Positions 23,939 through 34,967 are shown, counted from the first letter of the stretch. The stretch: DNA of 64,000 nucleotides from Aralia elata (GCA_034770075.1 CM068379.1:25791506-25855505), one strand, 5' to 3'. Translations and numbers: made by a program. The notes: generated by a model not told the origin, from the sequence alone.

Positions 23939-24000
23939 CCGCAGATGTATCTGCGGCTGGCCGCAGATCCATCTGCGGCTGGCCGCAGATCCATCTGCGG
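23939..24000. promoter_or_regulatory. three tandem 18-bp palindromes upstream of antisense gene A
   Basis: CCGCAGATGTATCTGCGG (23939-23956) and CCGCAGATCCATCTGCGG (23961-23978 and 23983-24000) occur at a 22-bp step. Arms CCGCAGAT/ATCTGCGG are perfect and only the two central bases vary. The same module with the same 22-bp step sits before the TATA box of the LTRs, strongly suggesting a shared regulatory element. Confidence 0.75.
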
Positions 24001-24065
24001 CTGGCCCTGGTGGGTCCCACCTTGCTCCCTTGCAGCCATTTGACGTGTTGAAGTGAAAAGTTTAC

Positions 24066-24950
24066 GAGATGGGTGACCGGCGACGATACCCGGCCCCGAC
24101 ATGACGATCGACCGGCGACGATAACCGGCGATCACGAGATGGATGACCGGCGACAATAACCGGCTCCGACAAGATAACCGACCGGCGACGATAACCGGAG
24201 GTTACGAGATGGGTGACCGGCGACGATTCCCGGCCCCGACATGACGATCGACCGGCGACGATAACCGGCGATCACGAGATGGATGACCGGCGACGATAAC
24301 CGGCTCCGACAAGATAACCGACCGGCGACGATAACCGGAGGTTACGAGATGGGTGACCGGCGACGATACCCGGCCCCGACATGACGATCGACCGGCGACG
24401 ATAACCGGCGATCACGAGATGGATGACCGGCGACGATAACCGGCTCCGACAAGATAACCGACCGGCGACGATAACCGGAGGTTACGAGATGGGTGACCGG
24501 CGACGATACCCGGCCCCGACGAGACGATCGACCGGCGACGATAACCGGCGATCACGAGATGGATGACCGGCGACGATAACCGGCTCCGACAGATAACCAA
24601 CCGGCGACGATAACCGGGGGTTACGAGATGGGTGACCGGCGACGATACCCGGCCCCGACATGACGATCGACCGGCGACGATAACCGGCGATCACGAGATG
24701 GATGACCGGCGACGATAACCGGCTCCGACAGATAACCAACCGGCGACGATAACCGGGGGTTACGCGATGGGTGACCGGCGACGATACCCGGCCCCTACAT
24801 GACGATCGACCGGCGACGATAACCGGCGATCACGAGATGGATGACCGGCGACGATAACCGGCTCCAACAAGGTAACCAACCGGCGACGATAACCGGGGGT
24901 TACGCGATGGGTGACCGGCGACGATACCCGGCCCCGAACGAGACGATAGA
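24066..24950. repeat. minisatellite: 35-bp unit, 70-bp pair, 140-bp higher-order repeat
   Basis: The unit begins with GACCGGCGACGATAACCGG. Four variants differ in their last ~16 bases and follow each other in fixed order. They form a 140-bp block repeated about six times plus a partial copy (about 25 units of 35 bp). Later blocks have single-base indels and a few substitutions. Tandem repeats between the coding part and the 3' LTR are a known feature of Tat/Ogre elements and a suggested source of satellite DNA. Open frames on the minus strand across it are a by-product, since 35 bp shifts frame. Confidence 0.95.
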
Positions 24951-25163
24951 TTGAAAGAGTGAACCCAAAGACTAACAAACATGGTCAGGGGGTTGATACA
25001 TTGACACTCTTACGAATGTCTTGCATGCATTGCATCTTATGTTGCATCATAAGCTATATGTGTGAGACATCATGTATACACTGTCATTCTTACACACTGT
25101 CATTCATGCATCAGGTGTCTATTCTTTATCCGGTTCATTTCATTTATCATTTCATAAACATGA
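24951..25163. other. 3' untranslated segment of the Tat element
   Basis: About 210 bp of AT-rich sequence between the minisatellite and the polypurine tract, with ATGCAT-type repeats near 25016-25033 and paired CACTGTCATTC copies. No gene seen. Confidence 0.5.
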
Positions 25164-25177
25164 TAAAGAGGGGCAGC
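25164..25177 (+). other. polypurine tract of the Tat element
   Basis: TAAAGAGGGGCAGC ends right at the 3' LTR start (TGTAGACACC at 25178). Confidence 0.75.
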
Positions 25178-27283
25178 TGTAGACACCCAAATGTTGCGTT
25201 TCCTTCTACTAACCATGACAGGAGGGCGAAATCGTCAATTGAACCGGCTTGCGGGAGCAAAGGAGCGGGCACAAGGGCGAGCGCCCGACACCACCGCAAT
25301 GATTTGGGCAGCCCAAGTTTACGTGACAATAAAGCCGTCCGAGGCAGGCATTTCCGAATGAGGTGGCACGTCTCCCGGAAGTTCCCGGACTGCGGAATAC
25401 GAGCCTGTCAGCGAAAACCGACGTTGCGGTACGAAAATCGAGGCGTGACACGAAAATCGAGAAAGTCAAGCCCGCCAGCCGCGGATAGATCTGCGGCCAA
25501 GTGGGTGCGCCAGCACGAAAACCGGGAAATCAGCACTCAGCAGCTGAGTGCGATGGGAGGCGTGCCAGCTGGCCAGCCGCAGATCTATCTGCGGCCAGCC
25601 GCAGATAGATCTGCGGCTGGCTCTGGCCAGCCTATTTAAGCCAGCTTCGGCAGCATACAGGGGGTTCAGCAGTTTTGAAGAAGAAGAATTCCTGCAGCAG
25701 CAAAAAAATACGGAAATAGAGAGAAAATAGCTAGATTTTGCAACAAAATAAGGAGAAAGAAGAGGAAAAAAAGAGTGGAATTAATTCTTTTGAGTTTGAT
25801 TGTATCAAATACATCATTTATCCTATTCAAATACACAAGTTCACATCCATTTGAGATCAATTGCAAGGTGAAAATTTCTATTTGTTCTAGCAATTCATGT
25901 CCTATTGATTTGGGTAAATTAGATATAATTTTCATGTATCTTATTGAACAATGAATTAGGGATTATTTGCGAGGGTTCCATTGGAACAAAATTCTTCTTA
26001 ATAACCCGATGATATTCATGTTTTGATTTCTTGTTTGTTGTATAAGAGATGTATTGGTTGTGGTTCCTTTAATTTGCTATTTAGGATGTCGTGATATTGT
26101 TAGAATTTCCGCGTTGGTTATTTATTGTAATGTTTGATTTGTGAGTATGTAATAATCGTGGTTGTGAGCCTAGGAAAGCGACCCCGTGGTCCAAATCCGA
26201 TGATGGACATGTCTTGATGTATATAGCGGGTAGGATGTAGCCTCCTTGTAACGTGTAACCGTCGGGCCTTAAAACGACGCCAAAGCGAGAATCGGATTTA
26301 AGGCCCCATATTAGTGGAACTTGTGATTGTAGGCGTTTGGGATTATTTTGATGGCTTACATGCCCATGAATAGCCCCAACGCATTTTAATGCTTGATTTG
26401 ATTTACGACACGAAATTGATTTCAAAGCTAAATGATAAGATTTTCATAAAATCAATCAAAGTAGGATATTAGAATCACGAGGTTAAAATTTGAGAAATGT
26501 TAATGAATGTCGATTCCTATCTAACGAGAAAGCTAAAGAAAAATCGTTCTCAAACATCACAAAATCTGATTTTAGAAATAAGTAACGTTTTGTTAAATCT
26601 TTGTGCATAGGGTGAAAGAGATTCTAGAAATTGCCCGATCATTTCACGAAAGCAACGTATAGATCTCGATTCCTATTTTGGCAAAGGTTTAAAACTCTTG
26701 TTTTGCCAAAACGACACCTAACGAAAATCTCATAGTTTTGACAATTAAAATCAAACCTTTCCCATAAAGCTTTCTCGTGTATACCGAAAAGACATTCCGA
26801 AGCGTTCTCAATTTAAAACACGATTTTCCCTAAATCCAAATGATTCTTTCATACAAACTCACCACAACATTCACATAGACACACACCCACACACAAGCGC
26901 GCACACACACACATTTCATGAATTAAAGGATAGGAAAGCATCAAGATTGCGGTAACCGTGTTTCACGGAAGTCGAGGGGTGCCTAACACCTTCCCCTCAC
27001 TTAAGCAAGCCCCCGAACTCTATGAATCTCGATTCGCAGACCAATTAATTCGGAGTCACATATGAGCCAGCGATTTATAAAACACGAAAATTCGGATGAG
27101 TTGGTACATCCATTTCAAATATACCAACTGGCGACTCTGGTTAATTGGCTCATCATAAAAAACGATATTTCAAAACCCCGTCGACATCAATGCCGACCTT
27201 TTCCAAAAAATCATTAAATCAAAAGGCTAAAAATTGGAAAGGGTTACAACCCCCGCGTTAAGCGAGAAAACCCGGCGTCGACA
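25178..27283 (+). repeat. 3' LTR of the Tat element (2106 bp)
   Basis: Same sequence as 9284-11390 except for one fewer A in the run near 25701. It carries the same palindromes, TATA box (25633-25639) and CA-rich microsatellite. Confidence 0.97.
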
Positions 27284-27288
27284 CTTTT
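27284..27288. repeat. target-site duplication CTTTT (right copy)
   Basis: Partner of 9279-9283. Confidence 0.97.
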
Positions 27289-28688
27289 CTTGAGCCTCCT
27301 TAATCTGATCCAACAGGGTCGAGCTCGCTGTCACTGTAAACAGTTTCCCATCCGTCTCCATCGGATACTTAACCTCCAATTCCATACGTTCGAACTCCTT
27401 TATCAGCTCTGCCTGAGTTGTAAGCCTCATCAATTTCTCTCTGCCCTTCCTACTCAGGGCATCTGCCACTACGTTTGCTTTGCCCGGATGATACAGAATC
27501 TCACAGTCATAATCCTTGATCAATTCTAACCATCGGCGCTGCCTCATATTCAGCTCCTTCTGAGTGAAGATATATTTCAGACTCTTGTGATCTGTATATA
27601 TCTCGCACCTCTCTCCATATAAGTAGTGCCTCCAAATCTTCAAGGCGAACACTACTGCTGCTAACTCCAGATCCTGAGTCAGGTATCCCTTCTCATAGTC
27701 CTTCAGCTGACGTGAAGCGTACGCAATGACATTGCCATGCTGCATTAGTACACAACCAAGGCCCTTGTGTGACGCATCACTGTATACTATAAAACCTCCA
27801 GTGTCGTCCGGTAAAGCCAACACTGGGGATTGGCTAAGTCTCTTCTTCAGCTCCATGAAACTCTCCTCACACTTCTCCGTCCAAACGAACTTTACCATTT
27901 TCCTGGTTAGATTGGTCAGCGGTGATGCTATCTTCGAAAAATCTTAGATGAATCTCCGATAGTATCCTGCTAACCCTAGGAAACTCCTAATCTCCGTTGG
28001 CGTCTTCGGCTGCTCCCAGTTGATAATGGCTTCCACCTTTGCTGGGTATACTGAAACACCATTCCTGTCAATGACGTGTCCTAGAAACTGCACCCTTCGA
28101 AAACTTCGCGTACAGCTTCTCCCTTCTTAATTCCTCCAAAGCAATTCTTAGATGTTCGGCATGTTCTTCCTCTGTCACTGAATACACCAAGATGTCATCG
28201 ATGAATACTACCATGAACTTGTCCAAGTACTGCTTGAACACTCTGTTCATCATATCCATGAATGCCACTGGTGCATTTGTCAGTCCAAATGACATAACCA
28301 AAAACTCGAAATGTCCATAATGAGTTCTGAATGCCGTCTTCGGGATATCCTCCTGTCTCACCCTTAGTTGATGATAGCCAGTCCTAAAATCAATCTTTGA
28401 AAAGTATTTCGCCCCCTTGAGTTGATCAAACAGATCGTCTATCCTGGGCAACGGGTACCTATTCTTAATCGTAACTTTGTTCAACTCGCGGTAGTCGATA
28501 CAAAGCCTCATCGAGCCATCCTTCTTCTTTATGAACAGAACTGGCGCTCCCCATGGTGACACGCTCGGTCTGATATAACCTTTGTCTAACAGTTCCTGTA
28601 ATTGAACCACCAGCTCTTTCATCTCTACTGGTGCCATTCGGTAAGGCGCCTTGGATATCGGTGTCGTCCCGGGTACCAAGTCAATCAC
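27289..28688 (-). pseudogene. chromovirus reverse transcriptase and RNase H
   Basis: RT starts [18 protein letters not shown] and keeps [24 protein letters not shown] and the active site FIDDILVYS (near 28185). RNase H follows (27230-27880: [39 protein letters not shown]). Defects: a small deletion with frame loss near 28090, where the segment before QFLGHV is shortened, and a TAA at 27944-27946 where FIQDFSK would be expected. The domain is cut by the Tat insertion at 27284. The rest of pol is at 7808-9278. Confidence 0.93.
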
Positions 28689-28691
28689 AAA

Positions 28692-30389
28692 TTATATCTC
28701 TCTATCTGGCGGCAATCCTAGAATTTCATCTGGGAAGACATCAGCGAATTCCCTTACGATGGGTATCTGACTCAGTTCACCCTCGACCCGTCGAGTGTCC
28801 ACCACGTGAGCCAAATAACCTGTACAACCCTTCTGAAGCAATCTCTTTGCTTGCATCATCGTCAGATAACAAGATTGTCTCGGCGATTTATTACCATAGA
28901 ATACTACCTTCGACTTACTTGGAGTCTCCAGGTGTACGCACTTTTTCTTACAGTCAATGACCGCCCCGTGACTCGCTAACCAATCCATTCCAAGGATTAC
29001 ATCAAAGTCTCCAAGACGAATCGGTAGCAAATCCATGTTAAGCTTAAACCCCCTCATATCAGCACAACAATTCCTATAAATGTAGTTTACGGGGATAATC
29101 TCTTTGTTCGCTACTTCTACGTTCATCGGGTGTTCTAATGGTTCACTAGGTAAATTAAATCTTTGAGCAAATTCATCAGATACAAAAGAACATGAAGCTC
29201 CTGAATCGAATAGCACATAGGCATTTATGTCGTTGATTGGAATAATACCTGACACCACCACCCTGCATGCCACGACATCTTGCACTATCATGTTGAAGGT
29301 CCTCGCTGTTGGCTTATTTGGCTGGGCTGGTCCCCCATTGGTTGCCCTCGAGTTATTGCCCCTATTGCCGCTTCCGCCATCCATGTTTTTCTTCCGGGGA
29401 CAGTCCTTGCTCCGATGTCCCATCTCTCCACAATTGAAACAACCTCCTTTCTTCGCCTTAGGACAATTGGGCGAGATATGCCCTTCTTGTCCACAGGTAT
29501 AACAGACCATTTTTCCCTTCATGCATTCTCCCGAGTGACCCTTTCCGCAATTTCCACATACCTGTCTTTTCTGTTGCATGCTCCCTTGCTGCATTTCAGA
29601 ATTGCTACCCCCACTGCTCCATTGACGCTTCCTGTTGTTGCTGCCACCACTGCTAACATTCGCATTTCCTCCTTCTACCTTCTTCTTGTTCTTCTCCCGA
29701 TTATATTTTGAAACCGCTTCACTCCCACCTTCAGCAATGAGAGTTTTCTCCAGCAAGGTTGAGAACGACGTAATTTGTAAAACCGCTATCTTGCTGTAGA
29801 TCCACGGCTTTAACCCATTCTCGAACCTTCTTGCCTTCCTCACCTTAGTGTCCACCTGATGTGGGGCGAATCTAGCCAATTCATTGAATTTTGCAGCGTA
29901 CTCTGACACTGACAAGTTTTCCTGCTTCAGTTCTAAAAACTTGATATCCATTTTCGCCTGCGTACTCTCAGGGAAGTAATTCTCGAAAAACAACGTCTTG
30001 AATGCTTCCCACGCCACGACTCCAGTTCCAGCTTTGCTCTGATTGGCTTCCCACCAAAAGTTAGCTTCACCTTTCATTAAGTAAGTAGCAAAAACTGTCT
30101 TCTGCTCCTCGGCAACTCTAGCGATGACAAAGGCCTTTTCAATCTCCTTTATCCACGACTGGGCCTCTATCGGGTCCGCTGTTCCCCTAAACTCCGGCGG
30201 CCCTACTGACTTAAAGTCTTTAAAATTGGCTAAGTGGTTGCCCGTCTGGTTTCCTGCGGTAGTCGTTTGATTCCGCAGAGCTTCGGCCATCATGTTGATA
30301 AAGTCTTACATTGGGTTTGGTTGAGTTCCCTCTGCATTGTTAACCGACTCTTTGACCCCTTGGTTTCGTAGGATCCGTCTGAGCGGCAT
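28692..30389 (-). pseudogene. chromovirus gag-protease
   Basis: The natural start is probably MPLRRILRNQG at 30389, because the same frame runs from there into MMAEALRNQ (30293), interrupted by one TAA at 30306-30308. The gag capsid region has PPEFRGTADPIEAQSW. Three zinc-knuckle motifs lie at about 29410-29565: CGNCGKGHSGEC (short spacing), CYTCGQEGHISPNC and CFNCGEMGHRSKDC. The protease active site is LFDSGASCSF (near 29195). A TAA at 28692-28694 separates it from RT; the RT frame simply continues, so this is an inactivating stop rather than a designed one. Confidence 0.93.
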
Positions 30390-30917
30390 TATCTGTTTAA
30401 ACAAAGTCCTAACACGTTACTCAGGTTTTATAAACATATAAGTATTTAACATGTAATACAACATTGTACTCGAACAATCGCATGACCATCGTGTGGGAGC
30501 TCTAGATTACCCAACCTCGGGAATTCTGCTTTTACCCGATTAGTAATTTAAGTTGCTAAAATACCGATTCAGTTTTACTGAATTAACATAACCATTGAAT
30601 TGACGGTTTACCAAGTAAAATTCTTAAACACATACCATAATAATGCATTTATATTCATATACCAACTTTAGTGTTTTACACGTTCATCACAAGTATATTG
30701 CTATAAATGCTACCATACCATTTAATATAACAAAAGATGGGATTCACTAAGCCATTCTTTTCTACCTACATAAATGGAAGTACATCCTACATACGAACTA
30801 CCTCGCACGAGCTGAGGTTAATACAAACTCTAGTAAATCAAAAGTAATACCAACATCACTGCTCAAGGCATAAGCCCACCTCCAACTATCCTCTAAGGAT
30901 CACAAGGTGAAGACAAC
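30390..30917. other. chromovirus leader between the small ORF and gag
   Basis: AT-rich, about 530 bp, no gene seen on either strand. Confidence 0.5.
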
Positions 30918-31280
30918 TCAACGTTTGTTCTTGCTACTGGAGGGCAGCTCCATCCGTTTGGCGTCAAACTGCATAAGGGTGATGTCTAAGGCTCGCTCCA
31001 AATCATATATCTTCACATCTTTAGCTTTCACCTCATCCCTCAACTGTCCTAACTGTAGCTCTCTCTGCTGCAGCCTCCCTCGCAACTCGGCTAACTCAGC
31101 CTGGGCCTGGTAAGCAGCGTTCTTGTACTGCTGCTCAGTAATCTAGAGGGTGTGGTCCTGTGTCTCTAATTGTTCAGCCCTAACCTCTAGCTCGGCGTCC
31201 TTCGCCAGCAAATCTCCTATCACCTCAGGCTCTATGGGTTCCTGGTTCACTGAACAGCTATCTTGACTCTCGTCCGACAT
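30918..31280 (-). pseudogene. small coiled-coil ORF in the chromovirus leader (about 120 aa, one stop)
   Basis: Between the primer site and gag, an ATG at 31280 opens a frame starting MSDESQDSCSVNQEP. It then becomes a long charged helix (DAELEVRAEQLETQ, AELAELRGRLQQREL) ending at 30918-30920. One TAG at 31143-31145 interrupts it. The composition (Glu, Gln, Leu, Lys heptads) is protein-like and unlike the AT-rich leader around it. No family recognised. It could be an accessory protein of this element lineage, or a fragment captured from a host gene. Confidence 0.5.
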
Positions 31281-31470
31281 CCTACAAATACCACACAATA
31301 ATCAACATCAGTACCACAATAAAATATATTCATTGATAAAATGAAATAATATTTTATTCGGTACAACTAGAACTCGATGAATCTCCTCAATCCATCACCT
31401 ACATACTCTATATGAGTTTTCTACTAAGGTTATAACCTAGGTTTCTCATTCCTAACGTTTATAACCTACA

Positions 31471-31482
31471 GCTTTGATACCA
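31471..31482 (-). other. primer binding site (initiator tRNA-Met type) of the chromovirus
   Basis: TGGTATCAAAGC on the minus strand, three bases inside the 5' LTR. It matches the common plant tRNA-iMet site TGGTATCAGAGC at 11 of 12 positions. Confidence 0.85.
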
Positions 31483-31485
31483 ACC

Positions 31486-34400
31486 TGTGACACCCCCAAA
31501 TCCGGGTTTCCTAACCTCGAATTCGGTGTTCACGATACTCAACAACAAACATACTTTCTAACTAAATGCGGAATAATAATCATACAATGTCTATCGAATT
31601 AGTAATAACGTCTTACAATCATGGTCCCAAGATTCTTTAACCTTAACTTAAAAACATACCCTTAATACAATAAGAGTTCACATAACCAAATAACATTTTT
31701 AGATAACTAATACATAAGCCCTATCAGGCAACTATTCTTGCACCTTCCCTTTTCCTTTGTCCCCTTTTGACGTTTCTGCCTTAGCTGAAATAAAAATCAT
31801 GATATAACAAGGGTAAGCAACTAGTTTGCTTAGCAAGTTTATACACAATGGAGATATATCATGAACAGAAGGAAGTTTCGCTTTCAATGTTCAACGACAG
31901 TATAAAATTGTGAAGAAACATGAATTAATAGTCAACAATTGAATATTCGAATAATTGAATGACAATTACTGAGTGGGTGGAAATAACCATAGACATTTGC
32001 CAAGGTTCTCAGCATTTAAACTGGACCTCTTAAAAAGTTTTGGTAATCGAGGGGATCAGCCTTTCATACCCCGTGATTTATGCATAAACACTTAATAACC
32101 AGCATTGATATCATGCCTTAATCAAATTTATCCTTTTCTCAGCCAAGAGTTCTTACCATAATGATTTAATAAGAACAGCTTTTAAAATACATTCGATTTC
32201 ACAAATTTAGACATGCTTGATCTAGCTGATACAAATAGCATAGATCTATCTCATAAACAGTTCATGCTTGAAAGAACTTTAACTAAATTCACAATTCCAT
32301 AATAATAGAATAGGAATTCAATTTCACAAGGTGCGAATCTCAATAATCAGTATAGATGTGAATAATCAACAATAATTATTCACTAACATGCTTCGAAAAT
32401 AATAACTCGAGTTTGAGTTAGGGAACTTGCATGTCTGCTCAGCTACAAATAATTCTAGCTTTAACTAATTGGCCTTGAAGAACCTAACATTGATAATGTT
32501 GATCTATCAATTAGTACTGCGTAGTTGTATATCGACACGCTTACTTATGCTATTTGTTTAACAATTAAGCAAATAACATAACACACATAAACTATCGTAA
32601 ATCCTATAAGACACTTAATTGATCTTTAGGTTGATGGTTTAATTAATTAACAATGTTTCCCTTAAGTGATAATCACTTATTAACCTCTAAGAAATTTATT
32701 ATAATTGTTAAATTAATTAACATTACTCTTTCTTAAGTAATATTCATTTATTAAACCCTTAAACAATTTATTATGATTGTTTAATTAATGGGTTATTAAA
32801 CTCTCTCTATTTTATTAACTTTATCTTCATTTAATTACAATTAAATAGTAATTAATTAATTATCTTTAGTTATTAATAATAGTAATTAATAACTAATTAC
32901 AGTTACTTATTATTTAATTATTAATCGAATTATAAATTTTAATTGTCTTTAATTATTTAAGATTTAAATAATAATTAGTTAGGTTTATTTATTATTTAAA
33001 GTTAATCAAATAATAAATAATTTACAATTCCTAATTATCCTTAATCATTATTTAATAATAATTAAACAATAATTAATTAATAATATATTTAGAAAATATA
33101 ATATTTAATGCGCAAACTTAATCTTGTATATTTACTAATTTTACAAAATTAATTAATAATATTAAAACATTAAATTTAATTAAAATTAACCCTTGATGGC
33201 ATTCTGGTATATAGGTTAAAGTCCGGACGGAGGGTAAAACGGTAAATTCCCGTCTGAAACCTCTTCCGCGCATTGCGCGCCTGCTCAAACCCGCGTCCCC
33301 AAACGACGCCGTTTGAGGCTCGCCCGTTCAATCCCAACATTAGGCCTGGCGCGCCATGCGCGGCCAGGGTTGCACCCCTGGCGCGCCATGCGCGGCCAGG
33401 TGTGGTTTGGCTAAGCGCGGGGGGGGGGGGGGGGGGAAGCCCGGGGCTTCAGGCCCTTTTTTGTTTTTTTCTTCCACACCAAATGAGTTCTAATCCTCCT
33501 TTAAATAAGTTTTATACTCCAAATAGATTTTCAAAAATTTACCCATGACTACCAAAAATATTTCTAATATTAAGACAAAATATTTATGATTTAAAACAAT
33601 ATTTTTCATCACTAAATTTTATACTCCAATAAATAATATTACTCCCATGTTTTAGCATACAAAATCCACCAAAACATGTTTCAAAGATTCTAAGCTTATA
33701 TATGGTATCAATAAAGCATACAAGATCAAGATCTCTTTTTTTTTTTTTTTTTTTTAGCTTTAACCATTTTTATTGAGCATGCTTTGCAATAATGTAGATC
33801 TAGCAAAATACAAACCTAGATCCATGAATACTCCCTCTCTACCACCAACACCAACCAAAACATAAAAGTTCTAACAAAATAAATGTGTAATAATCATACT
33901 ATAATAATAACAGCAAGAACTAGGGTTTGAAAGACATGAGATCCATACCTAGATTAAATGGCTATTCTCCTCCTCTTTCCAAAATATGTTGTGAATGAGG
34001 ATGGTATAACAAAGCTAGACTTCTCTTCTTTTCCTTCTCCTTTGGTTGGCACCCCCTCCTTGCTTTTCCTCTCAAATATTTCTCACAAGTGTTTAAGCTC
34101 CACCCGAAAATGGGTTTCTTCCTTAGCTCTCTCTCAAGCTCACAAACTCTCTATACTTGGTGAATAATAAATGAACCAACCCCTACTATCATTGGTGAGG
34201 GGTTCTATTTATAGGAAAGTAGAGACCATGGGCAAAATAGTTATTAATCATGACTAGGCAAGGGCAATTTGATCAATTCATCAATAATAGGAAGCTTCCT
34301 AGCAACTTCCTCAAGGGTATTTTAATCATTACCCAACTTCTTTTAAGGTTAAAATAGTCTTTTCGCAGAATCTTAATTATCCATTAGTTATTAACCATTC

Positions 34401-34768
34401 TTCATTGGTTATTAGACATTGGTTATTATCTTGCCATAATTACATTGTTTAACCACAATGGTTATTATCCCGCCATAATTACATTGGTTATTAACCACTT
34501 GGATATACAATGGTTATCGCCCCTTCATAATTACCTTGGTTATTAACCACTCTTGGCCATTTTAGCCATTACACACCAATTCCTACACTTGACTCACATA
34601 TGGTTATTTCTTAACCATAGTTATATCATACTTGCCAACACAAGTATAGACACATCTTATACATCTCCCACCCATTAACCCAAGTTGGTTTGAATAGAAC
34701 ACAACGTTAACTCATTAAATTAAATTAGATTTAATTAATAAGGACGTTCAAAATTAACGGGCATTACA
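31486..34768 (-). repeat. 5' LTR of the chromovirus (3283 bp)
   Basis: Partner of 4628-7840, with the same TG/CA ends and TATA box (about 34206). It is 70 bp longer, mainly because of a block at about 33413-33480 with an 18-base G run (33419-33436) that is absent from the other LTR. Confidence 0.95.
33413..33480. repeat. extra segment with G18 tract in one LTR only
   Basis: About 68 bp present here and missing at the same point in the left LTR (after 6552). It contains 18 consecutive G followed by AAGCCCGGGGCTT (a palindrome) and a T-rich stretch. It could be a later insertion, a repair product, or an assembly artefact. Confidence 0.75.
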
Positions 34769-34773
34769 AAGGT
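34769..34773. repeat. target-site duplication AAGGT (right copy)
   Basis: Partner of 4623-4627. Confidence 0.95.
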
Positions 34774-34967
34774 CCTCACGACGCCTCAAGAGTTGACGAT
34801 GATCGGTTATAATAGTTTTAGTGTGTTTTAGTTAGTTTCTTAGTTTGTATTTTATCTCTACTTTTTAATATAACAAAAACTTGTTAGGGTATGTAAATAT
34901 AATTTGGCTCTTTGTGGTTTGTGTTATTGATATTTGTTTTATGTTTAACTTTAGTTTGTTTATTCAA
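34774..34967. other. non-coding start of the right half of the old Tat-like element
   Basis: Continues 4622 when the chromovirus is removed. T-rich, probably 3' flank or UTR of the coiled-coil gene at 3290-4470. No gene seen. Confidence 0.35.

Larger units (their letters stand above)
9284..27283 (+). mobile_element. young Tat/Ogre-type Ty3/Gypsy element with antisense genes (18.0 kb)
   Basis: A complete element on the plus strand: LTR 9284-11390, primer site 11393-11410, leader to 12216, gag-pro 12217-15389, intron 15390-15556, pol 15557-19032, antisense ORF 19544-21109, antisense three-exon gene 21320-23290 with upstream promoter to about 24000, minisatellite 24066-24950, polypurine tract 25164-25177, LTR 25178-27283. 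It is flanked by TSD CTTTT. The only LTR difference I can see is one A in a poly-A run near 9808 versus 25701, so insertion was very recent. It is not fully intact: a one-base insertion breaks pol near 16743. The second RNase H domain and the gag-pro/pol intron place it in Tat/Ogre. Confidence 0.96.
4628..34768 (-). mobile_element. Tekay-like chromovirus (Ty3/Gypsy), split by a nested Tat element
   Basis: A complete but decayed element on the minus strand. From high to low coordinates: 5' LTR (31486-34768), tRNA-iMet primer site (31471-31482), leader ORF (30918-31280), gag-pro (28692-30389), RT-RNase H (27289-28688), the nested element (9284-27283), integrase plus chromodomain (7808-9278), polypurine tract (7841-7852), and 3' LTR (4628-7840). 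It is flanked by TSD AAGGT. Without the nested element it is about 12.1 kb. Over the first ~480 bp the two LTRs differ at roughly 2% of sites by eye, so it is clearly older than the element inside it. The chromodomain, the three zinc knuckles and the TGTGACACCCCC end fit the Tekay/Del clade; the clade call is an inference. Confidence 0.93.

Noticed and set aside
24066..24950. Regular ~35-bp repeats that might be taken for a CRISPR array
   Set aside because: The whole unit repeats with no unique spacers, the period has higher-order structure, and the context is a plant retrotransposon.
24412..24978. Minus-strand proteins with repeated YRRRS-type motifs
   Set aside because: They are translations of the minisatellite; the period keeps several frames open without coding meaning.
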